Source of the DNA: an uncultured Lachnospiraceae bacterium
Lineage (GTDB): Bacteria; Bacillota_A; Clostridia; Lachnospirales; Lachnospiraceae
Assembly (NCBI GenBank): GCA_910577835.1
Contig: CAJTOU010000025.1
Location: 2,257-49,293 of the forward strand
DNA length: 47,037 nucleotides
Reading direction: 5' to 3'
This document shows positions 1 to 9,409 of this stretch, one piece after another. The stretch's first letter is position 1, and the number at the start of each line of letters is the position of its first letter. The position numbers and the translations under genes were made by a program. Below the pieces are notes generated by a model. It was given only the letters and a program-made list of their open reading frames with translations, was not told where the DNA came from and did not search any database.

Positions 1-1
1 T

Positions 2-67
2 CTGCGTGAAAATGGCTATATAGAGAGAGTAGGATCAAAAAAAGCAGGATATTGGAATGTGTTATAA
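2..67 (+). CDS. C-terminal end of a winged-helix protein (partial)
   Basis: Only the last 21 codons and a TAA stop are inside the window. The visible peptide ends in residues reading GYIERVGSKKAGYWNVL. This ending is typical of the C-terminal winged helix of ATP-binding or AlbA_2 (Schlafen-type) putative DNA-binding proteins, which often lie in restriction-modification islands. That assignment is inference from a very short piece. The gene runs in the same direction as the methyltransferase that follows 75 bases later, so it may be the first gene of the same defence island. The start and all catalytic regions lie outside the window. Confidence 0.45.
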   Translation: MRENGYIERVGSKKAGYWNVL

Positions 68-80
68 GGAATCGAGATAG

Positions 81-107
81 TTACAGTTCAACTATGCTGA
101 ACTGTAA
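81..107 (+). promoter_or_regulatory. Perfect 10-bp hairpin upstream of mod
   Basis: Arm TTACAGTTCA (81-90) and arm TGAACTGTAA (98-107) are exact reverse complements around a 7-base loop. There is no T-run after it, so it is not an obvious intrinsic terminator. It lies between the partial upstream gene and mod, 17 bases before the mod ribosome site. An operator for control of the defence genes or an RNA processing stem are both possible; neither is shown. Confidence 0.5.
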
Positions 108-142
108 TCAGAGATAAAAATTTAAAGGAGAACAACCGATTT

Positions 143-2275
143 ATGGCAGCAATTAATGATTTGATAGCTCAGATACAGGATGCTGAGCTTAGAAATAAGA
201 TAGAACAAGAAGTAAATCGAATGAACAAACAGAAGAAATTTGGTCTTGTTTTTGAAGAACACTTGCCAGAATGTACACCATTATATGAAATGCCTGTGAA
301 TTGTGGGAGTAATGTTGCATTAAAATCCGGAAATATCAATGACATTTATAGAGTAATTGCCATAAATAATGAAAAGGCATTATGCATTAAGGACGATGAG
401 CAGGCAGAATGGAACATTGCTGACCTCGTGGTAGTCGCAAAATTTGGAGAGCCAATCTATCCATATTTGAAACAGATAGATTGCGTGTGCAATGCGCCGG
501 ACAGTGATTTATGGCATACATTGATTGAAGCGGACAATTATCATGCGTTGCAATTGCTCGAATATCTTTATGCAGGAAAGGTAGATTGTATTTATATTGA
601 TCCGCCATATAATACAGGTGCGAAAGATTGGAAGTACAATAATGATTATGTGGATGGAAATGATAGTTACCGCCATAGCAAGTGGTTGAGTATGATGCAG
701 AAACGGTTGAAATTAGCGAAACGGCTTTTGAATCCAAAAGACTCTGTACTGATTGTAACGATCGATGAAAAAGAATATCTGCATTTGGGGTGCTTGTTGG
801 AGGAGCTGTTTCCAGAAACAAGAATGCAGATGATTACATCGAGAATTAACAAAAAGGCTTCTACACGAGTAGGGCAGTTCGCTCGATGCGATGAATATAT
901 TTTCTTATTACAATTTGGAAGCATGAATATTCAAAAATCAAAATATTCGATGCTTGATGTTACAGATAATAGCAATCCGGATGCCAAGGAAGTAAAGACA
1001 GATACAATTTGGAATAGTATGCTTCGGCGAGGTTCAGAAGGTTCGTCAAGACAAGAATCTCCTAATTTATTCTATCCGGTTTGGGTTAATGAAAAAACTA
1101 AAAGAATAGAAGCTGTTGGAGAGCCATTGCCCTTAAGCGTTGACAGGCATGATGTAGAAAAGGAACCTCCAAAGCAAGGATTAAGAGCGGTATGGCCTAT
1201 TCGTACTGATAACAGCGAAGGAAGGTGGCAGCTTGGATTTGATACACTGAAAATTTATTTGAAACAGGGTATTGCAAAATTGGGAGCATATAACAAAAAG
1301 AGAGACCAATGGGCTATTGTTTTCTTAAAGAAAAAACAGAAAGAACAGTTGGCGGACGGGGTTATCATCTCAAAAGGCAAAGACTCAGACGGTTCTTTAA
1401 TTTTGGAATGGAATGAAGATGTGGAACAAGACAGGGAACCAAAAACAATGTGGGTACGTGATTGGCATGATGCCAGTACATATGGCACAAATCTCATAGA
1501 TAAAATAATTCCTAAACGAGGGTTTGCTTTTCCAAAATCGTTGTATGCTGTTCAAGATACTATCAGATTCTTTGTTTCCAATAAACCAAATGCCCTTATT
1601 GTTGATTTTTTTGCTGGAAGTGGTACGACTTTACACGCTGTCAATCTGCTGAACGCAGAGGATAACGGACAACGCCGCTGCATTATGGTAACAAATAATG
1701 AAGTGTCGGTAGAGGAAACAAAAATTCTTACAGCAAAAGGCTTACATCCTGGCGATGAGGAATGGGACAAAGTTGGGATAGCCCGATATGTTACATGGCC
1801 ACGGACTATATGCAGTATAGAAGGACATGATATTAATGGAAGTTCCCTAAAAGGGAACTACATTGGAAGTAATCAGCCAATGGCAGAAGGATTTAAAGCG
1901 AACGCAGTATTTTTCAAGCTTGGTTTTTTAGATAAAACGACAGTATCTTTAGGCAGGCAGTTTCGGGAACTTTTGCCGGTAATTTGGATGAAAGCAGGGG
2001 CAATAGGACCTTGTCCGTCACTTAATACTGAACAGCTCCCGACTATGATGATTTTATCAGAGAATAAGTTTGCGGTATTGTTAGATGAAAAGTATTTTTC
2101 GGAATTTGAAGAAAAAGTGAATCAGGATTCTAACATTGAAACCGTTTTTATTGTAACGGATTATGAAGCAGGATATCGTACTATGATACAAAATCTTGCT
2201 GTAGAAAATACTTATCAGCTATATCGGGATTATCTTGACAATTTCAGAATTAACCAGGGGAGGAAGCAGGCATGA
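143..2275 (+). CDS. Type III-like site-specific DNA adenine methyltransferase (Mod subunit)
   Basis: The 710-residue protein has the beta-class amino-methyltransferase motif order. The catalytic motif DPPYNTG lies near residue 153 and the SAM-binding motif FAGSGTT near residue 490, with the long region between them expected to hold the target-recognition part. The N-terminal 130 residues are variable and carry no motif I recognise. In Type III systems Mod methylates adenine and supplies sequence recognition to the helicase-nuclease Res. The start has AAAGGAG at 124-130. The stop overlaps the next gene by four bases (ATGA), so translation of the two is probably coupled. No simple-sequence repeat of the kind that phase-varies other mod genes is visible. 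The target sequence cannot be read from the protein. Confidence 0.88.
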   Translation: MAAINDLIAQIQDAELRNKIEQEVNRMNKQKKFGLVFEEHLPECTPLYEMPVNCGSNVALKSGNINDIYRVIAINNEKALCIKDDEQAEWNIADLVVVAKFGEPIYPYLKQIDCVCNAPDSDLWHTLIEADNYHALQLLEYLYAGKVDCIYIDPPYNTGAKDWKYNNDYVDGNDSYRHSKWLSMMQKRLKLAKRLLNPKDSVLIVTIDEKEYLHLGCLLEELFPETRMQMITSRINKKASTRVGQFARCDEYIFLLQFGSMNIQKSKYSMLDVTDNSNPDAKEVKTDTIWNSMLRRGSEGSSRQESPNLFYPVWVNEKTKRIEAVGEPLPLSVDRHDVEKEPPKQGLRAVWPIRTDNSEGRWQLGFDTLKIYLKQGIAKLGAYNKKRDQWAIVFLKKKQKEQLADGVIISKGKDSDGSLILEWNEDVEQDREPKTMWVRDWHDASTYGTNLIDKIIPKRGFAFPKSLYAVQDTIRFFVSNKPNALIVDFFAGSGTTLHAVNLLNAEDNGQRRCIMVTNNEVSVEETKILTAKGLHPGDEEWDKVGIARYVTWPRTICSIEGHDINGSSLKGNYIGSNQPMAEGFKANAVFFKLGFLDKTTVSLGRQFRELLPVIWMKAGAIGPCPSLNTEQLPTMMILSENKFAVLLDEKYFSEFEEKVNQDSNIETVFIVTDYEAGYRTMIQNLAVENTYQLYRDYLDNFRINQGRKQA

Positions 2276-5103
2276 AAGTAGAATTATTCCCATTTCAAAA
2301 GAAAGCTGTTTATGAACTTAGGACAAGGACCGCGGCAGCGCTTGGAATGTATCAAAACACACATATTCCCCAAGTGATTTCCCTACAGGCTCCAACAGGT
2401 GCAGGTAAGACGATTATTATGGCAACCTTGATAGAAGATATTTATTTTGGAACGGAAAACTATGCGGATCAGCCGGAGGCAATATTTGTCTGGCTTTCAG
2501 ATTCTCCAGCTTTAAATGAGCAGTCAAAGCAGAAGATAGATTTAAAAGCGGATCGCATTAAATTCGGGCAATGCGTTGTCATTGAGGATGATTCTTTTGA
2601 TATGGAAGAATTGCAGGATGGGCATATCTATTTTTTGAATACTCAGAAATTAGGGAAAGCAGGGAATCTTGGAAAACATTCGGATAACCGACAGTATACC
2701 ATTTGGGAAACATTAGAGAATACGGCGAAGAAAAAAGCAGACAGACTGTATTTTATCATTGATGAAGCGCATAGGGGAATGCAGGGGACAGCGGCAGGAA
2801 CAGCAACATCAATTATGCAAAGATTTATCAAGGGAAGTGTTCCGCATAAACTTTCTCCAATACCATTAGTTATAGGGATGAGTGCAACTTCTGCAAGATT
2901 TAACCAGCTTGTAGGAGACACCAATTCAACCTTGCAGAGGGTTATTATTACACCAAATGACGTTCGGGCATCAGGATTACTGAAAGACCGTATTTTGATT
3001 ACATATCCTGATGATCCGGCGAAAAATAATGATATGGCAGTGTTGCAGGCTGCTGCTGATGAATGGAAAAGCAAATGCGATCATTGGCGCCAATATTGTT
3101 ACGAACAGCATTATGCGCAGGTCAATCCGGTTTTCGTAATACAGGTTCAGGCTGGCAGTGGAAAATTGATTTCCAACACAAATCTTGATGACGTAATTGC
3201 TAAAATTGAGGAACGTATAGGAGTGGCTTTCAAGGAAAATGAGGTGGTACATACATTTGGTTCGACAGCCACGCTTTTGGTCAATGGTTTGAATGTTCCA
3301 CATATTGAACCGTCTGAAATTACAGATGACAGACGGATAAAAGTAGTATTGTTTAAAGAAAATCTTTCTACAGGCTGGGATTGCCCGAGAGCTGAAACAA
3401 TGATGTCATTTCGCCATGCAGAGGATGCTACATATATTGCCCAGTTATTAGGGAGAATGGTCAGAACACCTTTGCAAAGCCATATCCTTGTAGATGACTA
3501 TTTAAATGATGTCCGATTATATCTGCCATATTTCAACGCATATACAGTAGAAAATGTTGTAAAAGAATTGCAAAATTCAGAGGGTGAAGATATTCCGACA
3601 GTTGTTGATAGTGAATCGCTTGAGGAGGTTGTATATGTACCTTGGACGATTCATACGACACAGCATAGAAAAGAAAATGCACCCATTCCGGGACAGATTG
3701 GATTGGAAGAATTTATGCCTGATACCGCAGTTTTAGGTCAGAGCAAAATAGAGCCTGATAATCAGCAGAAAAGTAAATTAGAAGATATAGATAGTGTTGA
3801 ACGAGGAACGGAGAATGATAATTTGTTTCCATTGCAGCAACCATGTCCGCAAAGCGAACCGCTTCCGGTTATTTCTGTTCCAGTGAATACAAATACGGAG
3901 GCAGAGGGGCAGATTGTAGAGGGTGAACAGCTTTCGCTTTTGCCTGAAATTGACCGCGAGGGAATCACAAAATTTATTAATGATCAAGGGCTCTTGACCT
4001 ATGTTGTAAAAACAGCTAAAATTCACAGCTATTTAAAATCTTTGCTTGATCTTACAGGCTTGCTGACATATAACATGATATATCAAGGCGCAAAGGACGA
4101 GGTTGAGGAAGATATTATTAATATGATGCGAGAATATGTAGATGAACTGCATTATTCGGGAGAATATGAAGCACTTTCTGCCAAAGTGCTTGAATTTAAG
4201 CTGCTTGTAGATGTGTTTGATGTTTTCGGGCAGTCTATTAGAAATTATGGCCAGCTAAATTTTACGGCAATTTCTGATTCAGATATTGACCGTCAATTAA
4301 GGGCAGCTGATGCGCGAATCGGTAATTATGGTTTTTGTAACTTATACGGTCGGCGTTACTTGGATATCATGGATGTTAATAAGTATAAAATTGACTGTAT
4401 CTTATTTGCAGCAGATGATAACTGTATTGCAAATTTGAACAAGTATGCAGAAAAGAAATTTCATGAATTGAATGATAAATATCGTCGTTATGTTGTCGGA
4501 AAGTCTGAAAAATGCAGGAAACAGTATGATGATATCGTAGCAAACAGCGATATTGTCAGCAAACACAATTTCACGCTGCCAGAAACAGTCAGCGTGAAAA
4601 TAGAGCCAACTGGTAAAAAATATGATAATCACTTATTTGCATATGCGGACGGAATAGCGCAGATAAAATTAAATGGTTGGGAAAGCGGATTGATAGACGA
4701 GGAATCAAGACGCTCCGATTTTGTTTGCTGGTTGCGGAATCCGCCTAGAGAAAAATGGTCTATGTGTATGCCTTATGAGATGAAAGGCGAAACAAAGGCT
4801 GCATATCCGGACTTTATTATTGTCAGAAAAGATTCTGTACTTGGTTATGTCATAGATATATTAGAACCTCATAACCCTGATTATAAGGACAATCTTGGGA
4901 AAGCCAAGGCATTGGCTAAATATGCAAAGGAAGAACCCAAAATAGGACGTGTTCAATTAATCCGTCGCGAAAAAGATGCATCTGGCAAAGATAAGTTTAA
5001 ACGACTTGATATGTCACGTGGAAGTATCAGGCAAAAGGTATTAAAAGCGATAAATACAGATGAGATTGATCATATTTTTGAAACGGATGGTTTTTTTGAG
5101 TAA
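2272..5103 (+). CDS. DEAH-box helicase / Type III-like restriction subunit (Res)
   Basis: This 943-residue superfamily 2 protein has a Walker A motif (PTGAGKT, about residues 42-48), DEAH (164-167), an SAT motif (GMSATSARF) and a C-terminal helicase motif (QLLGRMVRTP). Residues about 480-570 are an acidic, low-complexity linker. The C-terminal part (about 780-900) resembles the nuclease region of Res proteins: YPDFIIV (near 845) followed by VIDILEPHNPDY. The lysine of a textbook PD-(D/E)xK site is not at its usual place, so nuclease activity is uncertain. It overlaps mod by ATGA, the classic mod-res arrangement. It probably translocates on DNA with Mod and cuts unmodified DNA, but the atypical motif leaves room for a non-cleaving role. 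Confidence 0.82.
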   Translation: MKVELFPFQKKAVYELRTRTAAALGMYQNTHIPQVISLQAPTGAGKTIIMATLIEDIYFGTENYADQPEAIFVWLSDSPALNEQSKQKIDLKADRIKFGQCVVIEDDSFDMEELQDGHIYFLNTQKLGKAGNLGKHSDNRQYTIWETLENTAKKKADRLYFIIDEAHRGMQGTAAGTATSIMQRFIKGSVPHKLSPIPLVIGMSATSARFNQLVGDTNSTLQRVIITPNDVRASGLLKDRILITYPDDPAKNNDMAVLQAAADEWKSKCDHWRQYCYEQHYAQVNPVFVIQVQAGSGKLISNTNLDDVIAKIEERIGVAFKENEVVHTFGSTATLLVNGLNVPHIEPSEITDDRRIKVVLFKENLSTGWDCPRAETMMSFRHAEDATYIAQLLGRMVRTPLQSHILVDDYLNDVRLYLPYFNAYTVENVVKELQNSEGEDIPTVVDSESLEEVVYVPWTIHTTQHRKENAPIPGQIGLEEFMPDTAVLGQSKIEPDNQQKSKLEDIDSVERGTENDNLFPLQQPCPQSEPLPVISVPVNTNTEAEGQIVEGEQLSLLPEIDREGITKFINDQGLLTYVVKTAKIHSYLKSLLDLTGLLTYNMIYQGAKDEVEEDIINMMREYVDELHYSGEYEALSAKVLEFKLLVDVFDVFGQSIRNYGQLNFTAISDSDIDRQLRAADARIGNYGFCNLYGRRYLDIMDVNKYKIDCILFAADDNCIANLNKYAEKKFHELNDKYRRYVVGKSEKCRKQYDDIVANSDIVSKHNFTLPETVSVKIEPTGKKYDNHLFAYADGIAQIKLNGWESGLIDEESRRSDFVCWLRNPPREKWSMCMPYEMKGETKAAYPDFIIVRKDSVLGYVIDILEPHNPDYKDNLGKAKALAKYAKEEPKIGRVQLIRREKDASGKDKFKRLDMSRGSIRQKVLKAINTDEIDHIFETDGFFE

Positions 5104-5215
5104 TATGGCAGATAGTAAAATTAGCTATTAATATAAATTAGCTGTAATATCAGATAACACTGTTGTAAACAAACATATTTACGACATTAATGGGATAAAA
5201 TGGGGAGGTATCAGA

Positions 5216-8200
5216 GTGAGCCAAGATGCTACATTGACATACATAAAAGATATTGCTTTAAAATTACACGATCCTAAAATGTTCGGGGGAGCATCACTTA
5301 TGGTCGGCGCCGGGTTTTCCAAAAATGCAGAAGGGATTGGAAATCGTCTTTCACCACCCGATTGGAGCGAACTGGCAACTGCAATGTATGAGGAGCTTTA
5401 TCCTAAGCCAGATGAAGGGGAAAAAATTAAGAATTGGGAAAAAGAAAAGATTGCTAAAACATCGGGTAAAAATACGCTTCGTCTTGCGGAAGAATATATT
5501 TCCTTTTATGACAAGAATAGGATGAATACTCTTATCGAAAATAATATTAGTGATGAGATGTTTGTACCAGGAGAATTGCATAGGAGACTGTTAAAATTAA
5601 ATTGGAAAGATATATTTACCACAAACTATGATACTTTACTGGAAAGAACATGTGATGAAATTTTACAAGACAAAGAATATAAAGTTATTTTGTCTCAAGA
5701 TAATTTGCCGGGTAGCAGTAGCGGATTAGCAAGAATCATTAAGCTTCATGGCAGCATTCCAAGTGTGCGGCCGTATATTATTAGTGAAGAGGATTATCGT
5801 TGTTATCCAGTGAAATATGCAGCATTTGTAAATACAGTACAGCAGTCGTTAATAGAAACAACTTTGTGTATGATTGGTTTTTCTGGTGATGATCCCAATT
5901 TCCTTAGCTGGCATGGATGGCTGCATGATAATTTAGGAGAAAACTGCCCGCAAATATATTTGATTAACCTATTCGGGAATATGAATGATTCTGAAAAGGA
6001 AGTGCTTAGGAAAAGAAAAATTGCGTTGGTTGATTTAGAAACATTGCTTGAAGGAAATGAGCATAACAAATATGAGGAGGCATATAAAAAATTTTTTTCT
6101 ATTATAGAAGCGGAAAGTAAAGAGGTGTGTTTTGAACACAGAGCTCCACAGATAAATAAAGTTCCATATGAATGGAATGATAGAGAAGAGGATACATACG
6201 TTCTTAAAATGTTAGATTTTTCAAATGAAATTTTAGAGCAAGAGGGAAATTATGTCTTGTTACCCAAAGCGAAGAGGAATCAGTATTGTAATTATTTTTC
6301 TGACAGATTTAATACTTTTATTTTTAAATGTAAAAACATTAATACATATTTTATACATACTTTGTCAAACTTGATAAAATTGCAAATGTTGTGTTTGATG
6401 CCATTATATGATAATCAGGCGGATCAACTAAAGTCCATCTGTAAGTCTGTTGAAGAACAAGATTTAGATGTGAAGCTGGAATGGAGACTGCAAATAGATT
6501 TGTACCTGCTTCAGATGTATCGAATTGATGGGGATGAGGAAAAGTATCAACAGATTATTACAGTCTGCGAGAAATATTTAGATCAATTGCCTGATTCCAA
6601 TAAAGCCGCCTATTGGATTGAATTAGCAAAACATGCGGCAGCTATGTTTGATATTGAGAAAATGAAATGTACATTAGATAAAATAGCACATACAAACATA
6701 AAAAATGAAATTGCAAAAGCAGGTCTTTATCTTCAAATTGGCGAACGTGACGTATCTGAGAAAATTTTGAAAGAATGTTTGGATGAGTTAAGAAAAAAGA
6801 GATTGGATGCTCCGCATAATGCGTCATATAAAAGTTATCTGAGCTTGTGTTATGCCGCTTCCGGCAATTGGATGCGGCAAGACAGTGATTATTCGGATTC
6901 TGAATATAAGGATAATGGATACCGAACCAGAACGATTATTTTGGATTTGGAAAATCAATTAAGAGAGGAAATTTTAAATTCGACCGTTAAAGATGACACA
7001 AAGTCAAATGTTTTTGAAGTAAATAGAAACCGCGGAAACTCGATAACTTTTGGACAAACCAGACTACAACGTTTGAGTTTTGAATTTATTCTAATGTTGG
7101 ATATGCTTTGCCTTCCAATATTTACAGATCAAAGTATTTTATTGCCAACTGCTATGGAGAAAATTTTACACACAAGTAATAATACATATTGGAAGTTTTC
7201 CTTTATGATTCGATCAAATAATAAAGATGTTATTGAAAGAATTTTGTCAAGGCGTGGTATTGCAATTTATGAGTTGGAAGAAATGCAATTTCTGTACCAT
7301 AATATATGGAATTGTGTGCAGAAAACAAAATATAAAAATTTTGAATACCGTCATGCATTTTTGAGTCTCAACAATGCATTAGATGTTTTATCCAGAATGG
7401 CAGTTTATTTAGATGATACAAAAATTGTTGAACTGATTAAATTTATTGTTGGAATTAATCATAATAATAATGAACAGTATATGTCTAATATAAGCAATAT
7501 TCTTCAAAGATTATCAACTAGGTTTAATGGTTCAATTGGTGCTGAACTAAAAGAGGAATTATTTGCAGTTGATAAAAGTAAATTATGTTTAGCATCTTAT
7601 TTTAATGACGTAAACATTATGTTGGACGATAATGTTGAATGTTATTCCAATGCAATTGAATTGGTTAAGAGTAATGATATTGAAAAGCGTGACAATGGAA
7701 TTGCGCAATTACTAATTTTATGGAGAAATTCCAAAAACGAAAAGTTTAGTAAGCAAATTGAAGAGGCTATATGGAAAAAAGAAACTAATATATTACCAGG
7801 AACGAAAAAATTTAATGTTGTAATATGGGAAGAATTACCGTATCCCGCAGAAATAGATTTTGCTGATTTGTATAAGAATTATATATCAAACGGATTGGGG
7901 AATTCGTCGAATGAGAATGTATTCCAGTATATTAATTTATTTTATCTTACATCTCCCATGAGTATTGATAAATATACGAGAATTAAGTGGGATGCAGGCA
8001 GTCTGACAGGTATACTTAATGCGGTTACAGATAAAATTAATAAGATTAAGAATGATAGTGGAATAGAGATTTGGGGATTTGATACGGAAAAATTGCAAAA
8101 AAGGTACTTGAATGAATTTATGGTTATGTTGTATGCATTAGGGCAAGCTGATTTAGAAATTGCTAAAACACTTCCAATGATTGAAAGGGTTATAGGATTG

Positions 8201-8743
8201 TTAAATGAAAGTGGGATTAATGGTAGTGCTTTTGAAGCGATAAAAACAGCTGTTTCCGGAGATTACATAGAAGCAATAGGAAAACTTAAAGATGCATTTT
8301 GGTCAAATGATGAAAAAGTGATATCCCAGGCTTCGTTGGGGTTACAAGGAATACTGTATATTTTAAAACAAAGTAATGGAAATACAGATTTTATAAAAGA
8401 TGCCGTGTTAGAAATAATGCAGACGTTGCAATATTCAGATATAAAGTATGTTAAAAGTATTTGGAATATTCTCAAACAGCTTATTCGTAGAGTATTTAAT
8501 GAGGATGATATTTATCAGGATAAATTGGCTGAAATATTTGAAAAATGTATGCGCAGTTATTCATATAAAGGGAAAAAGGGTGATAAATATTATTTTGATG
8601 CTATGTATAATTGTAATATGGCATTGAAGAGTTATCATGACCAAATAATTGAAAATGATTTTTCTCTAAATGCTGAGATGAAAAAAACTATTAATTATGT
8701 AAAGTCAATGGGAATCTTTGAACTGTTAACAATATGGAAATAA
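5216..8743 (+). CDS. SIR2-domain protein, probable NADase-type defence effector
   Basis: The protein has 1175 residues. The first 300 form a SIR2 fold: GAGFS (31-35) binds NAD, then TNYD (136-139), KLHGS (176-180, with the likely catalytic His178), and GFSGDDPNF from residue 221. This is the pattern of SIR2 proteins such as DSR1/DSR2 and the Thoeris and Avs SIR2 domains, which deplete NAD+ during phage infection. The remaining 870 residues have no motif I recognise; they look helical, and in relatives this part senses phage or holds the enzyme inactive. The start is GTG with GGGGAGG just upstream. It lies 112 bases after res, with a weak possible promoter (TTGTAA, 17 bases, ATTAAT) between them. 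The gene is visibly AT-rich compared with the housekeeping genes. The effector role is inferred from family and context. Confidence 0.82.
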   Translation: MSQDATLTYIKDIALKLHDPKMFGGASLMVGAGFSKNAEGIGNRLSPPDWSELATAMYEELYPKPDEGEKIKNWEKEKIAKTSGKNTLRLAEEYISFYDKNRMNTLIENNISDEMFVPGELHRRLLKLNWKDIFTTNYDTLLERTCDEILQDKEYKVILSQDNLPGSSSGLARIIKLHGSIPSVRPYIISEEDYRCYPVKYAAFVNTVQQSLIETTLCMIGFSGDDPNFLSWHGWLHDNLGENCPQIYLINLFGNMNDSEKEVLRKRKIALVDLETLLEGNEHNKYEEAYKKFFSIIEAESKEVCFEHRAPQINKVPYEWNDREEDTYVLKMLDFSNEILEQEGNYVLLPKAKRNQYCNYFSDRFNTFIFKCKNINTYFIHTLSNLIKLQMLCLMPLYDNQADQLKSICKSVEEQDLDVKLEWRLQIDLYLLQMYRIDGDEEKYQQIITVCEKYLDQLPDSNKAAYWIELAKHAAAMFDIEKMKCTLDKIAHTNIKNEIAKAGLYLQIGERDVSEKILKECLDELRKKRLDAPHNASYKSYLSLCYAASGNWMRQDSDYSDSEYKDNGYRTRTIILDLENQLREEILNSTVKDDTKSNVFEVNRNRGNSITFGQTRLQRLSFEFILMLDMLCLPIFTDQSILLPTAMEKILHTSNNTYWKFSFMIRSNNKDVIERILSRRGIAIYELEEMQFLYHNIWNCVQKTKYKNFEYRHAFLSLNNALDVLSRMAVYLDDTKIVELIKFIVGINHNNNEQYMSNISNILQRLSTRFNGSIGAELKEELFAVDKSKLCLASYFNDVNIMLDDNVECYSNAIELVKSNDIEKRDNGIAQLLILWRNSKNEKFSKQIEEAIWKKETNILPGTKKFNVVIWEELPYPAEIDFADLYKNYISNGLGNSSNENVFQYINLFYLTSPMSIDKYTRIKWDAGSLTGILNAVTDKINKIKNDSGIEIWGFDTEKLQKRYLNEFMVMLYALGQADLEIAKTLPMIERVIGLLNESGINGSAFEAIKTAVSGDYIEAIGKLKDAFWSNDEKVISQASLGLQGILYILKQSNGNTDFIKDAVLEIMQTLQYSDIKYVKSIWNILKQLIRRVFNEDDIYQDKLAEIFEKCMRSYSYKGKKGDKYYFDAMYNCNMALKSYHDQIIENDFSLNAEMKKTINYVKSMGIFELLTIWK

Positions 8744-8803
8744 TTGCAAAGTTGTGTTTTAATTATAGATTTAGGAGCAATCATTAAACACAAAGATGAA
8801 AAA

Positions 8804-8877
8804 GCAGGAAATCCTCCGATTACTCTATCATCAGAACATAGATGATAGAGTAATCGATTTCTATCAGTTCTTCCTGC
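8804..8877. terminator. Long hairpin after the SIR2 gene, possible terminator
   Basis: A perfect 15-bp stem (8818-8832 with 8841-8855) has an 8-base loop. It can be lengthened either by GAAATC/GATTTC (8808-8813 with 8856-8861) or by GCAGGAA/TTCCTGC (8804-8810 with 8871-8877). No T-run follows on the plus strand, but five As precede it, so on the minus strand it would have a short T-tail. It may end the defence transcript; the lack of a T-tail makes this uncertain. Confidence 0.5.
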
Positions 8878-9210
8878 CCAATTTATTCTGTGTTATAATT
8901 TGTTACAAGTTTTTCTTTCCCTCATTTTTGCCCTTATGAGAGTTCGTAACATGAGGGAAAAGGATATAACATAAGGGAAAGTCTAAGGGCAAACTCACTT
9001 GCTATAAATTTAGTGTTTTCAAGGGTTTGCGAACTTTTTGGAGATAAGATATAACAGTTAATAAATGCTATAAAAAGTGTCTTATCAGAATTCCCGTTTA
9101 AAGAATTGTCGGGTAAGTGCAAATTCAGTAATTATATGTAAGAATATACATTTTACTTCAAATTTTAAACAGTGAGAACACTTTTCAAAATTCCATGAAC
9201 TGAAAGACAT

Positions 9211-9306
9211 GGGCTGTCGTACTAAGAAAAGGCAATACAGGATATAGTGATTTTTAATTTGTATAGATACTATATTTGGTATGTGTTTTATTTAATGCGA
9301 CAGCTC
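9211..9306. repeat. 96-bp element with imperfect inverted-repeat ends (MITE-like)
   Basis: The left end GGGCTGTCGTACTAA (9211-9225) and the reverse complement of the right end (9292-9306) match at 12 of 15 positions. A smaller internal pair (ATATAGT at 9242-9248, ACTATAT at 9269-9275) lies between them. CAT flanks both sides and might be a 3-bp target duplication, or chance. There is no coding capacity. A short non-autonomous mobile element or an extragenic repeat is the likely nature; other genomic copies would be needed to prove it. Confidence 0.4.
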
Positions 9307-9328
9307 CATTGTTTTTGTAAAGAAACAA

Positions 9329-9357
9329 TTGATTTTTTCTTCTGAATAGAGTATAGT
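9329..9357 (+). promoter_or_regulatory. Sigma-70/A-type promoter of tgt
   Basis: TTGATT (9329-9334), a 17-base spacer and TATAGT (9352-9357) make a good housekeeping promoter, giving a leader of roughly 45 bases before the tgt start. Confidence 0.6.
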
Positions 9358-9409
9358 AATACACTAGTGCAATTATAAAACGAACTTTTTTATTATGGAG
9401 ATAATAATT

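Larger units (their letters stand above)
8744..9409. other. 666-base non-coding stretch between the defence island and tgt
   Basis: No convincing gene is present on either strand. The stretch holds the hairpin at 8804-8877, a smaller dyad (TTCCCTCAT at 8917-8925 against ATGAGGGAA at 8951-8959), the 96-bp inverted-repeat element at 9211-9306 and the tgt promoter. The mix of repeats is what would be expected at the edge of an acquired island. Confidence 0.6.

Noticed and set aside
143..2275. Phase-variable mod gene
   Set aside because: No tetranucleotide or other simple repeat tract is seen in the gene or its promoter.
143..5103. BREX or DISARM locus
   Set aside because: There is no PglZ, BrxC, BrxL or DUF1998 gene; the pair fits Type III restriction-modification better.
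8934..9122. 62-codon open frame on the minus strand in the intergenic region
   Set aside because: No ribosome site, no recognisable protein features, and it overlaps inverted repeats.
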